Below the pieces are notes generated by a model, which searched no databases, was not told the DNA's origin, and saw only the letters and a program-made list of their open reading frames with translations. From the NCBI RefSeq assembly GCF_025602895.1, contig NW_026516467.1, positions 1 through 36,841 of the forward strand: a stretch of DNA of 36,841 nt, read 5' to 3'. The translations under genes were made by a program, and so were the position numbers. Each line of letters opens with the position of its first letter. Within the stretch, counting starts at the first letter, position 1. The stretch is from Polychytrium aggregatum (Eukaryota > Chytridiomycota > Chytridiomycetes > Polychytriales). Shown here piece by piece: positions 20,301-29,114 of this stretch.

Positions 20301-21244
20301 GTGATCGAGACCCCCGATTCACCTCCTTGTTTTGGACAAGTCTGTTCGACCATCTCGGCACCAAGCTGAACATGTCAACCTCGCACCACCAACAAACGGA
20401 TGGACAGTCCGAGCGGACGATCCGCACCCTCGAGCAATACCTGAGGACATACGCCTCGACCAGCCAAGACGACTGGGACATACAGCTGAGTCATGCAGAG
20501 TTTGCATACAACACCGCCAAGTCGAGCACAACTGGCTTGAGCCCCTTTGAGGCGCTCTACGGATTCCAGCCTGATGTTCCCACCTCCTTGACACTGACCG
20601 AGTCCACGGCTGGATTGCCTCCCAAACCAAGTGCCTTTGTCAAAGATCATCAAGTCCGACACAAGATGATCGCCGACGCGCTCACGGATGCGCAACAAGT
20701 GATGGCGAAGTACTACGACCGCCGACACCAGGATGTCTCCTTTGAAGTTGGAGACCTTGTCTACCTGGACGCCGACAACATCAAGGTCCCCGAAGCCCAG
20801 TCAAAGAAGTTGTTGCCCAAGTACCGAGGACCGTTCAAGATAGCGGCCCGACCCAGTCCCCTCAACTACCTGTTGGACTTGCCACCTGGAAGCAAGCTCC
20901 ATCCTGTCTTCCATGTGTCCAAGCTGCGTCGCCACACGACCCGCAGTCCAGCACAGTTCCCCGACGCCGACGAAGGTGTCCCGGACGACGCACCACTGGA
21001 AGACGACCTCGGACAATACTATACTCAAGAATATGAAGTCGAAAGGATCGTGAGGCACAAGAAAGTGGCTGATGGGTCACTTCGGTTTTATGTCAAGTGG
21101 GTTGGTTACCCACACTCGGGCAACACATGGCAAACACTGGAGGACTTGTCCCATGCACCCGAGGAGCTGAGTAAATACGGTAAACACCTCGAGGAGCCCC
21201 AAATAAAGAGCACACGCAGGGCTCCTCGCAGGAAGCCTTCTTAA
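17312..21244 (+). CDS. pol: Family A Pol polyprotein (copy A1), intact
   Basis: The open frame of 1310 codons is in the -1 frame relative to gag and overlaps its end; it opens without an ATG and is probably made only as Gag-Pol. Residue numbers count from 17312. Domains in order are a linker with a short Lys/Asn/Gln-rich stretch, aspartic protease (DSGAS 186-190), RT ([12 protein letters not shown] 522-525), RNase H (first Asp 671), integrase HHCC finger (His867 to Cys904 and Cys907), integrase triad Asp937, Asp998, Glu1034 with the usual 35-residue D-E spacing, integrase C-terminal [14 protein letters not shown] block, and a chromodomain from about 1240 ([15 protein letters not shown]). Protease should cut the polyprotein in the particle. 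RT and RNase H make cDNA, integrase inserts it, and the chromodomain may steer it to heterochromatin. All catalytic residues are present. Confidence 0.97.
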   Translation: MPHEVGKRPTLLGGSGALVGDQRRGLLNAVHASPEEVHLAPSPEGETNQVLCVVREVHGGASRLPLHEREEKTKIENQNKKENQEPLRDRTACALTPVKSCVSDASDMCPQAVDVVCNGVLTPQAPAMAEPYPKCPSGRDEANQDQVSPVPPSQVMVQEAVQEDHEESLLYLPATVQGHTVRMMVDSGASCNFVSRRLLQELNIHATKKKSPMSVALADDRVQQCTHQVVLRVALHPKYHPVLLFQVIDTKFDAILGMSWLARAEPTPVVDWKGRTVRVGPDIVLQGMASPNMPPLLSAMQFKRLIKKDTSFLCVVREVDDTDQAGPGPPPVVTKLLDEYKDVFPDQLPQCLPPQRTVDHRIDIEPGSSPPSRPTYQLSLTEMDELKRQLDDLLAHGFIRPSQSPYGAPVLFVKKKEGDLRMCVDYRALNKQTIKNTYPLPRIDELMDRLSGAKVFSKIDLRSGYHQIRIHEDDVHKTAFRTRYGLYEFLVLPFGLTNAPATFMQLMNDVFRQELDNSVIVYLDDILVYSKDEATHEGHVARVLAKLREHKLYAKLSKCEFFKNQVPFLGHVVSGRGIEVDPAKVKSVVEWPPLACVSDVQSFLGLVNYYRRFIPDLARTAGPLTDLLRKECPFVWDHPQRQAFETLKHALTNAPVLAVFDPNTDVSVHTDASDFAVGAVLMQEGRPVAFESRKLSQHEINYPVHEKEQLAIIYALQKFRVYLHGTAKPFKIVTDHQSLRYLDTKKNLSRRQARWMEFLAEYNYEVVYQKGKLNVVPDALSRRPDYQLASLYESTVSVDNTMLDVVRDNIANDKQFGELFRKVSKLPKDDESSEYTVRDGLLLLKKDSRVCVPDIPSLKTKLLQEVHDSPLAGHFGVEKTYDRLAKVAYWPGMKRTVEKYIESCHTCKMVKSRTTREQGLLQPLPVPDRPWTSMSMDLITHLPTTKLDHDAIAVFVDRFSKMAHFVPCQTTCSAPDLALLFFKHVFKHHGLPKSIVSDRDPRFTSLFWTSLFDHLGTKLNMSTSHHQQTDGQSERTIRTLEQYLRTYASTSQDDWDIQLSHAEFAYNTAKSSTTGLSPFEALYGFQPDVPTSLTLTESTAGLPPKPSAFVKDHQVRHKMIADALTDAQQVMAKYYDRRHQDVSFEVGDLVYLDADNIKVPEAQSKKLLPKYRGPFKIAARPSPLNYLLDLPPGSKLHPVFHVSKLRRHTTRSPAQFPDADEGVPDDAPLEDDLGQYYTQEYEVERIVRHKKVADGSLRFYVKWVGYPHSGNTWQTLEDLSHAPEELSKYGKHLEEPQIKSTRRAPRRKPS
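17327..17370 (+). promoter_or_regulatory. -1 ribosomal frameshift signal, gag/pol junction of A1
   Basis: The heptamer G GGA AAC at 17327-17333 is in phase with gag. A 7-nt spacer (17334-17340) leads to a 30-nt hairpin (17341-17370). Its outer arms are CCTACTAG and CTAGTAGG, with inner arms GGCT and AGCC. The gag stop (17346-17348) is within the 5' arm. Slippage at this site gives ...Gly-Lys/Asn-Arg-Pro-Thr, which continues exactly in the pol frame. This fits the canonical X XXY YYZ plus structure rule. Confidence 0.9.
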
Positions 21245-21253
21245 GTGTGGGAG
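21245..21253 (+). other. Candidate polypurine tract of A1
   Basis: GTGTGGGAG fills the gap between the pol stop and the 3' LTR. It is short and broken by T, so it is a weak tract by sequence, though correctly placed. Confidence 0.5.
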
Positions 21254-21563
21254 TGTAGGAGATGGTATCTCCGACGCTGTGCTGCGCGTACTGCGCGTAC
21301 TGCGCGGCGCAGTGGGTCGTGACCTGTGCTGCGCTTTGCGTTTTCACGCACCGCAGGCAGGCCACCGCAGGGTATACCTGCGGGTTGCCCCCGTTCCCCC
21401 CGTTTGTCTGGAGTTCGGTTTTATCGTGAATAAACGTAAGTGCTTCCCCGAGCTCACCCGTCCGCTAGAGTAGCCTAGCACCGCCCTGTTCTGCCCCGTC
21501 CTGTCTTGTCTTGTACCCCCTCCCTCCCCGTCTTGCCCCAACGTCCCAGTAGTGGACGTTACA
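21254..21563 (+). repeat. 3' LTR of A1
   Basis: 310 bp and, by eye, identical to 16095-16404. The TSD acgcg follows at 21564-21568, after which the C1 pol sequence resumes. Confidence 0.95.
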
Positions 21564-23501
21564 ACGCGTATCACCGCGGCAGGATCGAGAAGCAGAGGCG
21601 GATCCCTCGACACGGAGGCCGACGAAGGGATGTAGTCCGAGCGACGAGACAGGGCATCGGCCTTGCCGTTCCTCGCACCAGGACGGTACTGGATGCGGAT
21701 GTCGAACCGAGACAAGAACTGGGACCACCGTGCATGACGCTGGTTTAGGATGCGAGCCGTTGCCAGGTACTCCAAGTTCTTGTGATCGGTCAGAACGGCA
21801 ACGGGATGCTGGGCGCCTTCGAGGTAGTGTCGCCACGCCTCGAAAGCCTCCTTGATCGCCAACAGCTCTTTCTCGTATATGCTGTAGTTACGTTCAGCAT
21901 TCGAGAGTGTCCGCGAATGGAACGAGCAAGGATGAAGGCGATCATCAGCACCCCGCTGGGAGAGCACGCATCCAAGCGCAAAGTCCGACGCATCTGACTC
22001 TACGACGAACGGCTTGGATGGGTCCGGATGCACCAGAACGGGCTCCGAAACGAAGGCATCCTTCAAGGATCTGAATGCTTTATCGGCTTCGCGGGACCAC
22101 TGGAAGCCATGCGTCTTCCGGAAGAGCCGAGTCATGGGCCCCGCGATCTTTGCGTATCCATCGATGAAGCGTCGATAGAAGTTCGCAAACCCGACAAAGG
22201 ATCGAAGATCCGAGATGTTGCGCGGTATGGGCCAATCCAAGATCGCAGAGAGCTTGGATCGCTCCATACCGATGCCCTCGGGCGAGACCATGAAACCAAG
22301 GAACGAGACCGAGGTTTTGGAGAACTCGCACTTCTCCAGCTTGCAATACAGCTTTGCAGCTCGGAGCTTCGAGAGGACCTGCTTGACGTGCTCTACATGC
22401 TGCGACGGATCAGCACTGTAGATCAAGATATCGTCAAGATACGCAATTGCGAACTGGTCCAACTCGGTGCGCAGGACGTCGTTGATGAAGTGCTGGAACG
22501 TCGCTGGCGCGTTGGTGAGCCCAAAGGGCATCACCAAGTACTCGAAGTGCCCATATCGAGTACGGAAAGCTGTCTTCCACTCGTCCCCGGAGCGGATGCG
22601 CAGCAGATTGTAGGCTCCACGAAGGTCCAGCTTAGTGAACACCTTCGCGCCTCGAAGTCGGTCCAGCAGCTCGCCGATCAGCGGTAAAGGGTAACGGTTC
22701 TTTACCGTGATACCGTTCAGTGCGCGGTAGTCAACGCAAAGACGAAGTGAGCCGTCCTTCTTCTTGACGAAGAGGATTGGTGAGCCTGCTGGGGACGACG
22801 AAGGACGAACGAATCCCTTGGCAAGATTCTCGTCGAGATAGTCACGCAGAGCGTGAAGTTCGGGCTCGGACAGTGAGTACAGAGGCCCGAACTTTGGCGA
22901 CTTGCCCGGCTCCAAGTCAATGGGGCAGTCATAAGGGCGATGCGGAGGCAAGGAGTCAGCTTCCTGTTTAGAGAAAACAGACAGGAAGTCCTTGTACTCC
23001 GCAGGCACTTCGACAGTCGCAGTGCTCGGCTCGTCAGTGGGCAGGACATGGACCTGAAAGATGGTCAGGGGTTGCGTTCCATGCCTGCATGCATCCAAAG
23101 ACTCGCGCATCGAGCGGTAATCAATGCTGCAGACGCGGAGAGGAGCGTCCGAGCTGAGAGGAGGGGCGTGGACAAGGTCAGAATAATGTTCGACGGTTAC
23201 TTTATTCTGAACAATGTCCGAAGAACAAACAACAGGAGGAGGTACATCAAGGAGGGAAAGAGAACTGACAACAGAAGAAGGGGTTTGGGAAGAGCGAAGG
23301 GGTTCGGGAGGAACAAGACAAGAAGGGGAAGACGAAGGTGGGAGCGTAGGAGAGGAGCTTAGATCAATCAAAGGAGTGGAATCATCAAGAAGGGGAGTGA
23401 CATTGGAGGAAGTGGAGCAAGACGAAAGAGAAGTAGTGCATGGAGAGGGGTCGGAATCAACAGAAGGAGGGAGACAAAGAAGACCGCGAGACCAGACAAT
23501 C
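21564..23501 (-). CDS. pol: Family C Pol, RT and RNase H part (copy C1), truncated
   Basis: The N-terminal remaining part of C1 Pol, read on the minus strand. It begins within the Ser/Pro-rich linker after protease at the B2 LTR boundary. It then encodes the RT ([23 protein letters not shown] near 22430-22443) and RNase H (ESDASDFALGCVL, VLTDHKNLEYL, KADALSRRSDY). It ends at the A1 insertion, and the frame continues at 16094-14583. No ATG lies near the left end of the protein because the true gag/protease part is missing: the sequence beyond 23501 is B2. The frame is open with no stop. Compared with C2 the RT is clearly the same family with many substitutions. Confidence 0.92.
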
Positions 23502-24292
23502 TGTTAGGGATAGCTTCTGCTTGTTCTCCACTTTGACTGCACACTTGGCTGTTCTTTTGCCTTTCTGTTTGTTTGTGTGTAGCTTTGCAGTTCCCCTCCA
23601 ATTTTCCGCCTTTTGCCTGCCATTTCCGCTCCTTCCGCACTTCCGTTTCCCCGCGCTGCTCCGCTTCCTTTGTCTTCTTCGCACGCGCCGGTTTGTTTGT
23701 GCACGCGCCTTGCTGCGATTGGTTGCAATTCGGCTGCCGGTCATGTGTCCCACCACCGGTGACTCATGACCTGCCTGACCGCCCCGATCTCTTGTTCATC
23801 TCGCATGCATTTGCCCCAACCTTATACTTGACCAATCCGCTTCTTGGACGTTGAGTCACATTGCTTCGCCTTTGCACGTTTCTCCTGCCAGGTGCTTCGC
23901 TTTTGCTTGCGCCTCCCTCGCTTTGGTTCTCTGCCTGTCTCGGTGGTCCTTCTCGGCCCTCGTTCGTGCATCGCCCCCTTCGCCCTGCTCGATCGCCCAC
24001 TTTTCCCTCCCTTGGCCGCCCTTCGCTGCCAAGTCCGGACTTGTCTATAAATAGCCTGACCCCCGCGATGTGTAGTCGAACCTCAGCGTTCAAAATAGGA
24101 CTAAATAAAGTGCCTTCTACTTTATTCTCTGAGTGTTCCTCACGTCTCATTTCGAGACTAGTCTTATCTTGAACGGATCTTTGCTTCCCTCGCTCCCTCT
24201 CCGAGTCCACTTCGGACTTTACCCTTGCCTTCCCTGAGCTCACTTCGAGCTCACTTCTTCTTTTGCCGTTGAGTCCCCTTCGGACTCTAACA
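23502..24292 (+). repeat. 5' LTR and promoter of B2
   Basis: 791 bp, TG...CA ends. The TATAAATA box is at 24046-24053. The predicted transcript start, and primer segment AGCGTTCAAAAT, is at 24085-24096. AATAAA is at 24104-24109. Four small hairpins with 5-nt loops ending TTC lie at 24144-24158, 24204-24218, 24236-24252 and 24271-24287. All four B LTRs in the window look identical. Confidence 0.96.
24046..24096 (+). promoter_or_regulatory. TATA box and predicted transcript start of B2
   Basis: TATAAATA at 24046 is followed 39 nt later by AGCGTTCAAAAT (24085-24096), which is complementary to the site just after the LTR. In Tf1-type elements the primer is the first bases of the mRNA, so the start is predicted at or next to 24085. 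Confidence 0.7.
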
Positions 24293-24294
24293 TC

Positions 24295-24306
24295 ATTTTG
24301 AACGCT
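24295..24306 (+). other. Self-priming site (PBS) of B2
   Basis: ATTTTGAACGCT begins 2 nt after the LTR and pairs perfectly over 12 nt with 24085-24096. There is no TGG-type tRNA primer site. This is the Tf1/sushi self-priming layout. Confidence 0.84.
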
Positions 24307-24363
24307 CCCTCTTGGCTTCCCGGCCTTTCTTCTTCTTTCGCCTCTCTTTCCCTCGTCGATCCG

Positions 24364-25317
24364 ATGGCTGAGCCTGCTGCACCCCCTGCAGACCTCAACG
24401 CGTATCTGGCGCGCATGGAGGAGCGTATGAACGCCCTCATGACCCAGAACGCTGCTCTCCATCGTCAGATCCAAGATCTGCAAGCTCCCGCCGCCGCTCC
24501 CCGCCAGGTCTACCAGGTCAACAAGCCCAAGGAGTTCCTAGGTTCCCGCGATGAAACGACGGCCTTCCTCGCCCAGTGCCACCTGGTTTTCCTCGCCGAT
24601 CCTGCCTTCTTCGCGCCCGAGCGCCAGAAGGTCCTGTACGCCACCTCCTTCCTCCGCGGTGAAGCCTTCAAGTGGTACGAGGCCGCCTTCTACATGGCCA
24701 ACCGCTTCCCGGCTTCCTTCGCGGATTTTGAAGTTGCCCTCAAGTCGACCTTCGGTGAGGACACGGCCTCCTCGCAAGATAAGGCCTTGAACGACCTCAA
24801 GCGCTTGGTCCAGCTCAAGTCCTGCCAAGCCTTCGCCACCCGCTTCGTCCAGCTCGCCGCCCGCGTCCAGACTGATGAACCCACCAAGATGCACTTCTTC
24901 AAGGAGGGTTTGAAGTCTGAGGTCAAGTTCCACCTCATCGGTCTCCGCCCCGCTCCCGCTTCCCTGCCTGAGTTGATCAAGGCAGCGGTCGAGTACGACG
25001 ATGCCCTCCATCGTCTCAAGATCTCCTCCCGTTCCCAACCTCCTCCTCCTTCTTCTCGCTCTGCTCCCCATCACCACCATTCTCCCGCGCATGTTTCTTC
25101 TTCCTCCTCTTCTGCACCCACTCCCATGGACCTTGACTCTGTCTCGGTCCGCCCTGCTAAGCTCTCCGACGTCGAGAAAAAGCGACGTCGTGAGCAGGGT
25201 CTCTGCCTGTACTGCGGGGAAAAGTCTTGTCCCGGCAGTCGCGATGTTCAGCAGTGCCCGGTTCTGGTCAAACGGAACTCGGGAAATGCCCACAGCCGAG
25301 CAGCACCTCGCAAGTAA
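24364..25317 (+). CDS. gag: Family B Gag (copy B2), intact
   Basis: 317-aa Gag starting at the first in-frame ATG (MAEPAAPPADLNAYL). The frame upstream is open back into the LTR but has no ATG. A heptad-rich helix lies at about residues 9-40. The Gag fold follows (VYQVNKPKEFLGS, GEAFKWYEAAFYM, FADFEVALKSTFG, FFKEGLKSEVKFHL). A Ser/His-rich linker leads to a Cys-rich end, CLYCGEKSCPGSRDVQQC, at the place of the zinc knuckle. The knuckle lacks the usual His, so zinc binding would need CCCC or another geometry. The stop TAA (25315-25317) is in the loop of the frameshift hairpin. It differs from B1 Gag by one conservative change. Confidence 0.96.
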   Translation: MAEPAAPPADLNAYLARMEERMNALMTQNAALHRQIQDLQAPAAAPRQVYQVNKPKEFLGSRDETTAFLAQCHLVFLADPAFFAPERQKVLYATSFLRGEAFKWYEAAFYMANRFPASFADFEVALKSTFGEDTASSQDKALNDLKRLVQLKSCQAFATRFVQLAARVQTDEPTKMHFFKEGLKSEVKFHLIGLRPAPASLPELIKAAVEYDDALHRLKISSRSQPPPPSSRSAPHHHHSPAHVSSSSSSAPTPMDLDSVSVRPAKLSDVEKKRRREQGLCLYCGEKSCPGSRDVQQCPVLVKRNSGNAHSRAAPRK

Positions 25318-28300
25318 GCGAGGTGGTCTGTTCGGCGATACGAACATCTTCCCCCTCTGACTCGTCATTATCGGACGATAAGCTTCTTCTTCCGGCCACC
25401 CTTGTCGTCATGAGTCTTTCTGGCCCGGTCTCCATCTCCCTTTCTGTCTTTATTGATGATGGATGCACCGCTCTTGCCCTCATTGATCCTGCCTTTGCGG
25501 ATCTCCATAAACTCTCTCTTATCCCTCTTTCTACTCCCTACTCCGTTTCCCTTGCTGATGGTTCTTCGGCCGGTTTCATTCGTTTCCAAACCGTTCCTGT
25601 GACGTTGACCATTGGTTCCCACACCGAGTCGATTTCTTTTCTTGTGACTCGACTCTCCACCACTCCCATCACTCTTGGTCTTCCCTGGATGCGCTTGCAT
25701 AATCCAGTTGTCAATTGGAAGTCCCTCTCCCTTTCGTTCTCCGATCCCTCTTGCCTTGCTGATGGACACATCCTCGCGGATGTCTCTGCTTCCTCCTTGG
25801 ACACTTCGTCCCCTTCCGGCTATTCGCCTCCCCCTTCGGGCACTTCGCCTTTGACTCCTCCCTCCGGTCCTTCCCTTACACCGGTTCCCTCCTTTGGCAC
25901 TTCGCCTTCCCTTTCTTCCCGCCTTGACTCTGCTTCGCTTTCTGAAGAGCCAACGGCTTTATCTTCGCCCGACATTGAGCTCGTTAATGCGGCGAGTCTT
26001 CTCCGTCTTGCACGGGAAGACAAGCTCGACATTTTCGCTGCCCAAATGGATATCCGTCCTCCTTCGCCGGAGACGTATCCTACGGTGTCGATAAGGTCCG
26101 TGCTCACGACGAAGGTGTATGCCGAGTCTGGCACCCCTGTTGACTCTCGAGGTGTCCCGCTCAAATACAATGAGTTTGGCGACGTTTTCAGCCTCAAGTC
26201 TGACCCTCCTTCTTCCTTGCCTCCTCACCGTCCGTATGACTTGTCTATTGAGTTTGTACGGACCGAGGATGGAAAGGAACCTCGTTTGCCAAAGCCGGGG
26301 AAAGTCTATCCTTTGTCCCCGGCCGAGGAATCTGCTCTTTCGGAGTATCTGACCAACGCCCTCGCACGTGGTTGGATCTCCAAATCCTCTTCTCCCGTTG
26401 GTGCTCCCTGCTTCTTCGTGAAGAAGCCCAATGGTGGTCTTCGCCTTTGCGTCGACTACCGGGGCCTCAATGCCATCACGAAGAAGAACCGCTACCCTCT
26501 TCCCCTCTTCCAGGATCTTCTGGATAAACTTTCTTCTGCCCGCGTCTTCTCACACCTTGACCTTCCTGATGCTTACCACTTGGTTCGTGTCAAGAAGGGC
26601 GATGAGTGGAAGACTGCTTTTGTTTGCAAATCTGGCTCTTACGAGTACAATGTTATCCCCTTTGGTCTTTCGAATGCCCCCGCTGCTTTTCAGTTTTTTA
26701 TGAACGACATCTTCTCGGACCTCCTTGGTGTCTGTGTTGTCATTTATCTTGACGACATCCTGATCTTCTCAAAAGATCCCCTGGAGCATGAGGAGCATGT
26801 TAAGCTTGTTCTTTCTCGCCTTCGTGAACACTCTCTTAAGGTCAATCCGGCCAAGTGTTCTTTTGACCTTTCTGAAGTTGACTTTCTCGGCATGATCATT
26901 TCTGCCGATGGCATTAAAATGGACCCTGCCAAGGTCGAGGCCGTTTCCCTTTGGCCTGTTCCCTCTTCTGCTCGCGACATCCAAGTTTTTATTGGTTTCG
27001 CAAACTTTTACCGCCGCTTCGTCAAGGACTTTTCCGCACTTGCTCGTCCTTTGACTTCACTCACCACCAAATCCTCCACCTTCTCTTGGTCTCCCGAGGC
27101 CCAAGAGGCTTTTGATTCTCTTAAACGTTCATTCACTTCCGCACCTATTCTTCGTTACTTTGATTTCTCCAAACCCGCTGTCATCGAGCCCGATGCTTCT
27201 GACTTTGCTCTGGGTGCCGTCCTTTCCCAGTTTGACCCTGACGGCGCTCTTCACCCCGTTGCTTTTCACTCTCGGCAATTCCGTCCCGCCGAGGTGAATT
27301 ATGACACCCACGACAAAGAGCTCCTTGCTATTGTCGATTCCTTTACTGCCTGGCGTCATTACTTGATGGCTGCCGACCCCGATCATCCCACTCTTGTTTT
27401 CTCTGATCACCAGAACCTCACCCGGTTCACTTCCGCTTCCCAACTTTCTCGCCGCCAGTTCCGGTGGGCCCAATTCCTTTCTGATTTTGCTTTTCGCATT
27501 TACCACCGCCCTGGTCGCCTCAACACCAAAGCCGATGCTCTCAGTCGCCGTTCTGACTTTGAGATAAAGCCTGGTGACTCCCTCCACTCCACCAACTTCC
27601 TTCAGCTGTTCGAGTCTATTTCTCTCGACAGCATCACCGTTATCGGCTCGAACCCCGATTTTCTTTCCGAGATTCGAGCTGCCACCCTTTCTTGTTCCCT
27701 TCTTTCTGACTTCAACGCCAAACGTCTTGATGGCGATTACTCCTTCCGTGACGGTCTCCTTTACTTTAAAGACCTGATCGTTGTCCCTTCCCCCGAGCTC
27801 CAGCTCAAAGTGTTTGAGCAACGTCACTGCTCCGCTGCCGCTGGTCACTTTGGTCTTGCCAAGACCGTTGAGCTCATCTCCCGGGACTTTCACTGGCCCC
27901 GGCTTCGTAAGTCTGTGCGTCGCTTCATTGCTAATTGTGAAGCGTGCCAGCGAGCCAAGCCGTCCCGTCACTCCCCTTATGGTTTACTTCACCCTCTCCC
28001 CGTTCCTTCCGAACGTTGGTGGGACCTGTCGATGGACTTCATCACGGATCTCCCACCTTCGAACGGCTTTGACTCCATCTTCGTGGTTAAGGACCGCCTG
28101 TCCAAACAAGCACACTTTGTGCCCACCACGAAGACGGTTACAGGCGAGCAAACCGCCGAACTCTTCCTCTCCCACATCTTCCGCTTGCATGGTTGTCCCC
28201 GGTCTATTGTTTCGGACCGAGGAACTCAGTTTACTTCGGCCTTCTGGAGGCGCTTCAATGAGCTTCTGAAGACGAAGATTTCCCTTTCTTCTGCCTTCCA

Positions 28301-29102
28301 CCCCGAGACCGACGGTTCGACCGAGGTTCTCAACCAGGTCATCGAGCAGTATTTGCGTATCCATTGCAATTACCTGCAAGACGACTGGACCCTTCACCTT
28401 CCCCTTGCCGAGTTCACTTACAACAACTCGGAAAACACCTCCACTGGCATGACTCCCTTCTTTGCAGTCCATGGCCATCACCCCATTTTTGATCCCTCCA
28501 TCATCCGTGATCCTTCTGTTGTGCCCTCTGCCGAAGAACGTGTCGACCGACTTCAGACCGTTCTCGAGGATCTCAAGGCCAACCTCCGGGTTGCCCAAGA
28601 GTCCTACACTTTGCAGGCCAACAAATCCCGTCTCCCCACTCCCGACATCTCCGTTGGCGACCTCGTTTTTCTTGATCGTCGCCACATCCGCACCCTTCGT
28701 CCCTCCAACAAGCTTGATCAGAAAAAGCTTGGCCCCTTTAAAGTTCTTCGCCGCATCAACCCCGTTGCCTTTGAACTTAAACTCCCTTCCACACTCAAAG
28801 TCCACCCCGTCTTTCATGTATCCCTCCTTGAACCCCGAACGAAGGACATTGTTCCCGAGTTCACCCAACCCGAACCTCCACCCATTCTTGTTGACTCCCA
28901 GGAAGAGTTTGAGGTCGAGACTGTTCTCGATTCTCGGCTCTTCCGTGGTCGCTTACAGTACTTGGTTCAGTGGAAGGGCTATTCCGAGACTGACCGGTCT
29001 TGGGAGCCCGCTGCCAATGTTTCCCACGCCACTGATCTTGTTGCTGACTTCCACCTTCGCTATCCCTCAAAGCCGAAGGCGACGCCCGGAGTTCGTCGCT
29101 AA
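25227..29102 (+). CDS. pol: Family B Pol polyprotein (copy B2), intact
   Basis: The open frame of 1291 codons is in the -1 frame relative to gag and is probably translated by frameshifting at 25281-25287. Counting from 25227, protease has IDDGC in place of the usual DSGA (Asp77, Asp78, Gly79). A Ser/Pro-rich linker follows. RT carries CVDYRGLN and YLDD at 507-510, and RNase H starts at Asp656. Integrase has the HHCC finger (ending CEACQRAK) and the triad Asp937, Asp997, Glu1033. The chromodomain starts near 1227 (EFEVETVLDSRL, VQWKGYSETDRSWEP). RT also has LPDAYHLVRVKKGDEWKTAF, a variant of the usual LRGAYN block. All integrase and RT catalytic residues are present. It differs from B1 at about 15 residues plus one deleted Pro codon. 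Confidence 0.96.
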   Translation: MSRQSRCSAVPGSGQTELGKCPQPSSTSQVSEVVCSAIRTSSPSDSSLSDDKLLLPATLVVMSLSGPVSISLSVFIDDGCTALALIDPAFADLHKLSLIPLSTPYSVSLADGSSAGFIRFQTVPVTLTIGSHTESISFLVTRLSTTPITLGLPWMRLHNPVVNWKSLSLSFSDPSCLADGHILADVSASSLDTSSPSGYSPPPSGTSPLTPPSGPSLTPVPSFGTSPSLSSRLDSASLSEEPTALSSPDIELVNAASLLRLAREDKLDIFAAQMDIRPPSPETYPTVSIRSVLTTKVYAESGTPVDSRGVPLKYNEFGDVFSLKSDPPSSLPPHRPYDLSIEFVRTEDGKEPRLPKPGKVYPLSPAEESALSEYLTNALARGWISKSSSPVGAPCFFVKKPNGGLRLCVDYRGLNAITKKNRYPLPLFQDLLDKLSSARVFSHLDLPDAYHLVRVKKGDEWKTAFVCKSGSYEYNVIPFGLSNAPAAFQFFMNDIFSDLLGVCVVIYLDDILIFSKDPLEHEEHVKLVLSRLREHSLKVNPAKCSFDLSEVDFLGMIISADGIKMDPAKVEAVSLWPVPSSARDIQVFIGFANFYRRFVKDFSALARPLTSLTTKSSTFSWSPEAQEAFDSLKRSFTSAPILRYFDFSKPAVIEPDASDFALGAVLSQFDPDGALHPVAFHSRQFRPAEVNYDTHDKELLAIVDSFTAWRHYLMAADPDHPTLVFSDHQNLTRFTSASQLSRRQFRWAQFLSDFAFRIYHRPGRLNTKADALSRRSDFEIKPGDSLHSTNFLQLFESISLDSITVIGSNPDFLSEIRAATLSCSLLSDFNAKRLDGDYSFRDGLLYFKDLIVVPSPELQLKVFEQRHCSAAAGHFGLAKTVELISRDFHWPRLRKSVRRFIANCEACQRAKPSRHSPYGLLHPLPVPSERWWDLSMDFITDLPPSNGFDSIFVVKDRLSKQAHFVPTTKTVTGEQTAELFLSHIFRLHGCPRSIVSDRGTQFTSAFWRRFNELLKTKISLSSAFHPETDGSTEVLNQVIEQYLRIHCNYLQDDWTLHLPLAEFTYNNSENTSTGMTPFFAVHGHHPIFDPSIIRDPSVVPSAEERVDRLQTVLEDLKANLRVAQESYTLQANKSRLPTPDISVGDLVFLDRRHIRTLRPSNKLDQKKLGPFKVLRRINPVAFELKLPSTLKVHPVFHVSLLEPRTKDIVPEFTQPEPPPILVDSQEEFEVETVLDSRLFRGRLQYLVQWKGYSETDRSWEPAANVSHATDLVADFHLRYPSKPKATPGVRR
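25281..25336 (+). promoter_or_regulatory. -1 ribosomal frameshift signal, gag/pol junction of B2
   Basis: G GGA AAT (25281-25287) is in phase with gag. Spacer 25288-25294 is 7 nt. The hairpin spans 25295-25336. Its outer stem is GCCGAGCAG/CTGTTCGGC (one G-U), its inner stem ACCTCGC/GCGAGGT, and the loop contains the gag stop. After slippage the codons read Cys-Pro-Gln-Pro and continue in pol. Confidence 0.86.
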
Positions 29103-29114
29103 GGAAGGGGATGA
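29103..29114 (+). other. Polypurine tract of B2
   Basis: GGAAGGGGATGA between the pol stop and the 3' LTR; a well-placed plus-strand primer, the same as in B1. Confidence 0.8.

Larger units (their letters stand above)
16095..21563 (+). mobile_element. Family A LTR retrotransposon A1, complete and apparently intact
   Basis: This plus-strand element is 5469 bp long and inserted in the pol of C1. LTRs of 310 bp lie at 16095-16404 and 21254-21563 and look identical. The duplication acgcg is at 16090-16094 and 21564-21568. Inside are a tRNA-type primer site, a leader (16417-16526), gag, the -1 frameshift signal and pol. Both frames are open and no domain is missing. This is the best candidate for an active copy of family A, and it is nearly identical to A2 and A4. 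There is no extra (env-like) gene. Confidence 0.96.
14164..23501 (-). mobile_element. Family C LTR retrotransposon C1, truncated and split by A1
   Basis: This minus-strand chromovirus lies in A4. Present are the 3' LTR (14164-14582) and pol from the linker after protease to the chromodomain. Element A1 (16095-21563) interrupts pol and left the duplication acgcg. The right side ends at 23501 against the left LTR of B2. Protease, gag and the 5' LTR, about 2 kb by comparison with C2, are absent. Its protein is clearly related to C2 but diverged, and the LTRs differ in length (419 against 385 bp), so C1 and C2 are two subfamilies. Confidence 0.92.

Noticed and set aside
21245..21253. A possible extra env-like gene between pol and the 3' LTR in any element
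   Set aside because: The gaps are 0-12 nt in all families, so there is no room for one.
23368..23640. Minus-strand 90-codon frame across the C1/B2 boundary
   Set aside because: It mixes B LTR and C1 linker sequence and is out of frame with C1 pol.
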